Assembly (NCBI RefSeq): GCF_000372745.1
Contig: NZ_KB889680.1
Coordinates: forward strand, 44,134 to 108,133
DNA: 64,000 bases
Direction: 5' to 3'
DNA from: Embleya scabrispora DSM 41855
GTDB taxonomy: Bacteria > Actinomycetota > Actinomycetes > Streptomycetales > Streptomycetaceae
The notes below the pieces were generated by a model, which did not search any database, was not told where the DNA came from, and saw nothing but the letters and a program-made list of their open reading frames with translations. The translations under genes were made by a program, and so were the position numbers. Below are positions 60,501-64,000 of this stretch, in pieces (the first letter of the stretch is position 1; every line of letters begins with the position of its first letter).

Positions 60501-63500
60501 GGCCCGCCGAGCGCGAGCGCATCCTCGTCGAGGTCAACGACACCGCGGCCGATACCCCCGAACTGACCATCCCCGGCCTGGTCGAGCGCCAGGCGGCCGC
60601 CACGCCGGACAGGATCGCCGTGACGTACGGCGAAGTCTCCTACACCTACGCCGAGTTGACCGCACGCGTGGGCCGGCTCGCCGGTGCGCTGACCGGACGC
60701 GGGGTGGGCCCGGAGACCGTGGTCGCTCTGGCGCTGCCGCGCTCGGCCGACCTGGTCACCGGCATGCTCGGCATCCTGAAGGCGGGCGGCGCGTATCTGC
60801 CGATCGACCCGAAGTACCCCAGCACGCGCCTGGACCACATCATGGAAAGCGCCCGCCCGCAGTTGGTCCTCACCGACGCCGCCACCGTCGGGGTGCTCCC
60901 CGAGACGGACGTCCCGACCCTGTTCCTGGGCGATGTGGACCTCGAAACCGCCGGTACGGGCGAGGCGTCGGCGATCGAACCGCAGCCGGGGCACGCAGCG
61001 TACGTGATGTACACCTCGGGCTCCACCGGCACCCCCAAGGGTGTCGTGATCAGCCACGCGAACGTGGTCAACGGGGTGACGCGGCTCGCCGAACGGGTGG
61101 GAGTGAGCGCGGATACGCGGATGCTCGCCGGTACGTCGATCAACTTCGACGTCTCGGTCTTCGAGATCGTCACGACGCTGGCCAACGGCGGCACCGTCGA
61201 GGTGGTCCGGGACGCACTGGTGCTCGCCGAGCGCGAGGTGGTGTCGGCGAGTGTGATCAGCACGGTGCCGTCCGTCTTCGCCGGACTCGGTGACCGCATG
61301 GCCACGATGACCGCTCTGGAGACGGTCGTCTTCGCCGGTGAGGCGCTGCCCGCCACGCTCGTGCACCGCGTCCGCGAGGCGCTGCCCGACGTGCGGATCG
61401 TCAACGCGTACGGGCAGACCGAGTCCTTCTACGCCACCACGTTCGCCGTCCAGGCGGGCCAAGAGTGCCGGGCCGCGGACAACACCCCCATAGGAACGCC
61501 GCTCGGAAACATGCGCACCTACATCCTCGGCCCGGGCCTGGCGCCGGTACCGCCGGGCGTGGTGGGCGAGTTGTACGTCGCGGGCAACATCGCCCGCGGC
61601 TACCTGGGCCGTTGCGGGCCGACCGCCGAGCGGTTCGTGGCCGACCCGTACGGCCCGGCCGGTGCGCGCATGTACCGCACCGGCGACCTGGCTCGCTGGA
61701 ACGCCGACGGGCAGCTCGAATACGCCGGCCGCGAGGACGACCAGGTCAAGATCCGCGGTGTGCGGGTCGAGCCCGCCGAGGTCGAGCGGGCCCTGGCCGC
61801 GCACCCGGGCGTGGCCCAATCCGTGGTCGTGGCCCGTGGCATCGTGGGCGCGGGGGACAAGCAACTGGTCGCCTACGTGGTGCCGGACCCGGATGGCATC
61901 GACGACACGGAACAGGCCGAGCAGCAGGTCGACGAGTGGGAAAAGATCTACGACCAGGTCTACTCGGGCGAGAGCACCGAGTGGGGCGAGAACTTCTTCG
62001 GCTGGAACTCCAGCTACGACGGCCTGCCCATCGAGCCGGCCGAGATGCGGCACTGGCGCGACGCGGCGGTCGAGCAGATCATCCGCCGCCGGCCTCGCCG
62101 CGTCCTCGAACTCGGAGTCGGCTCGGGCCTGTTGATGGCCCATGTGCTGCCGCATGTGGAGCAGTACTGGGCCAGCGACCTGTCGTCGGCCGCCGTCGCG
62201 CGCCTGACCCGCGAGGCCGAGCAGGCCGGTTACGCCGACAAGGTCACCCTGCGGCACCAGCGGGCCGAGGACGTGACCGGGCTTCCGGCCGGCCACTTCG
62301 ACGTGGTGGTCCTCAATTCGGTGATCCAGTACTTCCCGCACGCCGACTACCTCGACCAGGTCCTCGGCCAGGTCTTCGAACTCCTGGCACCGGGAGGCCG
62401 GATCGTCGTCGGTGACGTACGCAATGCCGCCACCCTGCCCCTGTTCGGCACCGGAGTGCAGTACGCCCGGCACCCCGACGCCGCTCCGTCGGCGGCGCGG
62501 GCGGCGATCGCCCGCGCGGTGCTCACCGAGCCGGAACTGGTGCTGGACCCCGAGTGGTTCACCCGGTGGGCCGAGCGACACGGCGCGGCGGGGGCGGACA
62601 TCCGCCTCAAGCCGGGGCGGGCGCACAACGAACTGACCCGCCACCGCTACGAGGTCGTCCTGCACAAGCAGCCGGCCGACACGGTGGACCTGGCCGAGGT
62701 GCCGGCGGTGCCCTGGAGTGGTGAGACCGACGCCGACGCCCTGGCCGGCCTGGTGCAACGGTGCGCCGAAAAGGGTGTCCCGGTGCGGGTCACCGGCATC
62801 CCCAACGCCCGGCTGGCCGGCGAACTGCACCTCGCGGTGGAGGCCCGGGTGCTCGACGGCCCCGCCTTCACGGGTGCGGCGGTGGACCCGCAGGACGTGT
62901 ACGAGTGGGCCGCCGGACGCGGCTGGGGTGTGTTGACGACCTGGTCGGCGCAGTCGGCGGAGTGCTTCGACGCGATCGTCTTCACCGACGGTCCGTTGGC
63001 GGTACGCGAGTTCGCCGGCACCTTCCTGCCCTCCGGTCGCGCCGACCGGACGCTCGCCAACGCCCCGGCCTCGGCCGGACGGATCGGCGCGTTGGTCGGC
63101 TCGCTGCGCGGGTATCTGCAGGAGCGGCTGCCCGTGCACCTGGTGCCCGCCGCCGTCGTGGCGATCGCCGCGGTGCCGCTGGCCGCCAACGGCAAGCTGG
63201 ACCGCAGGGCGCTGCCCGCCCCGGACTTCGCCCCGGCCGCCACCGGACGGGCCGCGCGCACCGTGCGGGAGGAACTGCTGTGCGAGCTGTTCGCCGAGGT
63301 GCTGGACCTGGAACGGGTCGGCGTCGACGACGACTTCTTCGTACTGGGCGGGCATTCGCTGCTGGCCACCAAGCTCATCAGCCGCATCCGTTCCGAGCTG
63401 GGTGCCGAGGTCGAACTGCGCACCCTGTTCGCCCACCCGACCGTGGCCGAGATCGCCCCGCACCTGGACGGGAGTGCCGGCGTCCAGACACCCCTGGTGC

Positions 63501-64000
63501 GAGCCGTCGAGCGGCCGAAGCGGCTTCCGCTGTCGTTCGCGCAGCAACGATTGTGGTTCCTGCACAGGTTCGAGGGTCCGTCGGCGACCTACAACATGCC
63601 GATCATCCTGCGGATGAGCGGCGAGCTGGACGTGCCGGCGCTGGAGGCATCGGTCAACGACGTCATCGCCCGCCACGAGTCGCTGCGCACCGTCTACCCG
63701 GAGATCGGTGGCAGGCCGTACCAGGACGTCCTCGACCCGGAGCAGGCCCGCATCAGCTTGGCCGTGCGGCCGATTCGAGGCGAGGAAGCGCTGCGGGACG
63801 CCATTGTCGCGACGGCCCGTCACACCTTCGACCTGGGCCGCGAAGTGCCGCTGAAGGCATGGTTGTTCAGTACCGCGCCCACCGAGTACGCGCTGGCGCT
63901 GGTGGTCCACCACATCGCCGCCGACGGCTGGTCGGCCGCGCCGCTGGCCCGGGACCTGGCCACCGCCTACAGCGCCCACGCCCAAGGCGAGGCCCCCGGG
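54518..64000 (+). CDS. giant NRPS, C-A-PCP-E-C-A-NMT-PCP-C... (3' end cut by window)
   Basis: At least 3161 codons, open to the right edge. Module 1: C ([17 protein letters not shown]), A ([43 protein letters not shown]), PCP (GGDSI, Ser about 1010) and an epimerase domain ([10 protein letters not shown], about 1196). Module 2: C (HHVLFDGWS, about 1697), A, an N-methyltransferase inserted between A-core 8 and 9 ([10 protein letters not shown], then [11 protein letters not shown]), PCP (LGGHSL) and then a third C domain (HHIAADGWS). Both A domains give the same hand-read code D-V-F-S-V-A-A-Y-A-K, probably N5-hydroxyornithine given the cluster. The product thus contains a D residue and an N-methylated residue of the same type, plus at least one more. 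ATG at 54518, with AGGAG ten bases upstream. The N-terminal C domain means that another starter or acyl group comes first. Confidence 0.93.
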   Translation, partial: MIPLSFAQRRLWFIDKFEGPSATYNVPFLIRLTGELDVEALTAAVRDVVTRHESLRTLIVENAEGVPAQQVLPAEQVRLHIPLVEAEPEALDDAVREAANRVITLSEEIPVRATLFRAGARDHRLLLLIHHIATDGESLAPLARDLAAAYTAHVRGGEPDWPELPVQYIDYTLWQRELLGDEDDPDSVLSTQLGYWRDELSGVPQPIRLSTDRPRPPVAGHHGDGIGLTLDRELCAKVEKLAKRADVTTPMVLQAALAVLLQQLGAGEDIAIGSTIAGRTDDELADLVGFFVNTWVLRTDLSGTPSFEQLLARVQHKALAAYDNQDAPFERLVEILNPERSTAYHPLFQVMFTWATRGWIEFDLPGVKAHFGPLPTPTAKFDLEFNFFDDPDEAGLLIFLEYATELFDRSTAEAVMARFVRLIEQLVAEPSRPVAQADVLEAGERELVLRTFNDTAATTPELGIPALLERRVAAAPDATALIHDDEELSYAQLDARAERLARELTSHGAGPETVVGLALPRSTDLIVGMLGILKTGAAYLPIDPKYPSTRLDYILSDARPRLILTNADTVDVLPASDVPTLFIEDVDFAAVGPDVRHAVVRPANAAYVMYTSGSTGTPKGVTITHRDVVNGVLRLADAVGIDAGTRVLAGTSVNFDVSVFETITTLAVGGTLEVVRDVLVIGERGGWTGGVISTVPSVFAELLDQVGGKIRADAVVFAGEALPASLVERVRDAIPGVRVVNAYGQTESFYATTFTADRTWTGTVGAPIGAPLGNMRTYVLGPGLQPVAPGVVGELYVAGNVARGYLGRARATAERFVADPYGPAGARMYRTGDLARWTVDGRLTYVGRDDAQVKVRGFRIEPGEVEAALTAHPGVAQAVVVTHQGHGSTRLVGYVIPRGAGESGLGTVESLGDLQVDLTATVSSRELRKFVSGRLPEFMVPSVFVMLDRLPLAPNGKLDRNALPEPEFAGSTHRAPRTPVEEILAGVYAEVLGLDRVGIDDDFFAIGGDSIRSIQVVSRARALGVEVTPRQVFESRTVAELAETAGSGGRSGPVLDELEGGGVGFMPLLPVSHYLLELGTGLNRFTMSMTVELPVGIDEAALIATLTAVFDRHDMLRSRLIVGRETGLEVAAPGTVDIAPLIHRVRTDGRWADGWRERAAAELDAATDRLDAEAGRMAGFVWFDAGARSAGRLIIALHHFAVDGVSWRILLPDLAEAWTRIRDGRTPEPAPVGTSVRRWSYALTQEARSAERAGELALWRTIVAGPDPVLGSRPLDPTLDTISTVEHVRMNLPTAATEALLTTLPAAYRGGVNDGLLAALALAVAKWRKQRGVDESSLLLRLEGHGREEGAVPGADLSRTVGWFTSMFPVRLDVAGVDLDDALNGGRAAGAAVKAVKEQLFAVPDKGIGYGLLRYLNPQTGEILKRHATGQVSFNYLGRYAGSAGRPEAPQGPGFTQVEGTTELVADPDANMPALAALSVSAYVTDTEQGPHLAARLDFPSALFTQAEVAELAALWRTALEALARHATQPEAGGLTPSDVPLVKVSQGELDRWERRHAGLADVWPLTAMQKGLLFHAELAGGDLDSYQMQFVFHLAGEIEPQRLRAAGQALLDRYPNLRVAFVDDSSGDRVQIVRNGIELPWREADLTTLAEDEREERLKRFLAEEHSTHFDPAQAPLLRLSLIRMAADKWELVFTAHHVLFDGWSIPLLMQDLLRLYGSAGDATALGKARNYRDFLAWLSRQDEQAAGRAWAQELHGIDEPTLLVPAGSAPQSEATGVGQVDVPLTFDQSRALSRRASELGLTLNTLVQGAWGILLAGLTGRRDVVFGATVSGRPPQVTGVDEMVGMFVNTLPVRVNCPPSQSLGVVLGGLQERQSVLLDHQHHGLLETHRSTGLRVLFDTMVVFESYPIDSAALSEAYSAAGISVTGISPLSSTHYPLVVMAFAEPHLKVSLQHQHHLLDREQAADIAARFGHVLNLLAEDPQTPIGGVDLLRPAERERILVEVNDTAADTPELTIPGLVERQAAATPDRIAVTYGEVSYTYAELTARVGRLAGALTGRGVGPETVVALALPRSADLVTGMLGILKAGGAYLPIDPKYPSTRLDHIMESARPQLVLTDAATVGVLPETDVPTLFLGDVDLETAGTGEASAIEPQPGHAAYVMYTSGSTGTPKGVVISHANVVNGVTRLAERVGVSADTRMLAGTSINFDVSVFEIVTTLANGGTVEVVRDALVLAEREVVSASVISTVPSVFAGLGDRMATMTALETVVFAGEALPATLVHRVREALPDVRIVNAYGQTESFYATTFAVQAGQECRAADNTPIGTPLGNMRTYILGPGLAPVPPGVVGELYVAGNIARGYLGRCGPTAERFVADPYGPAGARMYRTGDLARWNADGQLEYAGREDDQVKIRGVRVEPAEVERALAAHPGVAQSVVVARGIVGAGDKQLVAYVVPDPDGIDDTEQAEQQVDEWEKIYDQVYSGESTEWGENFFGWNSSYDGLPIEPAEMRHWRDAAVEQIIRRRPRRVLELGVGSGLLMAHVLPHVEQYWASDLSSAAVARLTREAEQAGYADKVTLRHQRAEDVTGLPAGHFDVVVLNSVIQYFPHADYLDQVLGQVFELLAPGGRIVVGDVRNAATLPLFGTGVQYARHPDAAPSAARAAIARAVLTEPELVLDPEWFTRWAERHGAAGADIRLKPGRAHNELTRHRYEVVLHKQPADTVDLAEVPAVPWSGETDADALAGLVQRCAEKGVPVRVTGIPNARLAGELHLAVEARVLDGPAFTGAAVDPQDVYEWAAGRGWGVLTTWSAQSAECFDAIVFTDGPLAVREFAGTFLPSGRADRTLANAPASAGRIGALVGSLRGYLQERLPVHLVPAAVVAIAAVPLAANGKLDRRALPAPDFAPAATGRAARTVREELLCELFAEVLDLERVGVDDDFFVLGGHSLLATKLISRIRSELGAEVELRTLFAHPTVAEIAPHLDGSAGVQTPLVRAVERPKRLPLSFAQQRLWFLHRFEGPSATYNMPIILRMSGELDVPALEASVNDVIARHESLRTVYPEIGGRPYQDVLDPEQARISLAVRPIRGEEALRDAIVATARHTFDLGREVPLKAWLFSTAPTEYALALVVHHIAADGWSAAPLARDLATAYSAHAQGEAPG

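Larger units (their letters stand above)
49409..64000. other. biosynthetic cluster 2: hydroxamate-siderophore-type NRPS cluster (partial)
   Basis: Ornithine N5-oxygenase, MbtH, ornithine-supply genes argJ and argB, and a giant NRPS that runs off the right edge. The combination indicates a peptide containing N5-hydroxyornithine. No transporter, formyl/acetyltransferase or iron-uptake gene is inside the window; they may lie to the right. Confidence 0.75.

Noticed and set aside
53999..63985. A nearly 10-kb open frame on the minus strand opposite the giant NRPS
   Set aside because: It is the GC-bias shadow of the plus-strand gene: low-complexity His/Arg/Val/Gly/Gln composition, no domain, while the plus strand gives continuous NRPS domains.
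1..64000. tRNA, rRNA, insertion sequence, integrase or attachment site
   Set aside because: None recognised by reading both strands for characteristic motifs; a tRNAscan and IS search would be needed to exclude short or degenerate ones.

Overview
The window is very GC-rich DNA with strong G/C bias at third codon positions, GTG/ATG starts and long chains of genes that overlap by 1-4 bases. This is typical of a streptomycete-type actinomycete (Streptomyces, Kitasatospora, Embleya or a relative; genus not decidable here). No rRNA, tRNA, CRISPR array, transposase or phage gene was seen. The window holds two nonribosomal-peptide gene clusters separated by about 3 kb of ordinary genes, after one membrane-anchored protein of unknown function at the left edge.

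Cluster 1 (about 1.6-46.6 kb) is an unusually fragmented NRPS line. A winged-helix regulator (1644-2174) is followed by a leftward operon: threonine aldolase, one canonical stand-alone C protein, a C-A-PCP protein with decayed C and A motifs, a seryl-type C-A-PCP protein with a decayed C motif, and a C-like protein with a decayed motif (12606 down to 2226). Divergently come MbtH plus an A-PCP protein carrying only half a C domain and lacking the amino-group-binding Asp of its A domain (12909-15841), a type II thioesterase with a Cys nucleophile (15973-16746), then an operon of P450, C-PCP-C protein, threonine-kinase-like GHMP enzyme, a 67-aa protein, a free-standing thioester reductase and a methyltransferase (16944-24767). 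The middle holds an A-PCP-C protein, a YcaQ/AlkZ-like winged-helix protein, a secreted alpha/beta hydrolase, a second P450 and a leftward tryptophan dioxygenase/aminotransferase/methyltransferase/SDR cassette (24839-36363). The right arm (36656-46581) is A-PCP, P450, fold-type-II PLP enzyme, ATP-grasp ligase, argininosuccinate-lyase-like enzyme, second thioesterase and a DrrAB-type ABC exporter.

Reading the parts together (inference): monomers include a Ser-like residue, a Val/Ile-like residue probably oxidised on its carrier by a P450, possibly 2,3-diaminobutyrate (kinase + PLP synthase + lyase), and a tryptophan/kynurenine-derived unit. The free-standing reductase suggests reductive release to an aldehyde. 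Three genes, including the regulator, contain the rare TTA codon, so the cluster is probably bldA-dependent. I do not recognise it as a characterised pathway.

The separator (46.9-49.3 kb) has a DUF4097 protein, a ribbon-helix-helix regulator sharing an operator-like palindrome with it, and a PaiB-type FMN-binding protein. Cluster 2 (49.4 kb to the right edge) looks like a hydroxamate siderophore cluster: ornithine N5-oxygenase, MbtH, argJ and argB paralogues for ornithine supply, and a giant NRPS (C-A-PCP-E-C-A-NMT-PCP-C..., cut by the window end) whose two A domains have identical hand-read specificity codes. A short inverted-repeat motif precedes three of its transcription units.
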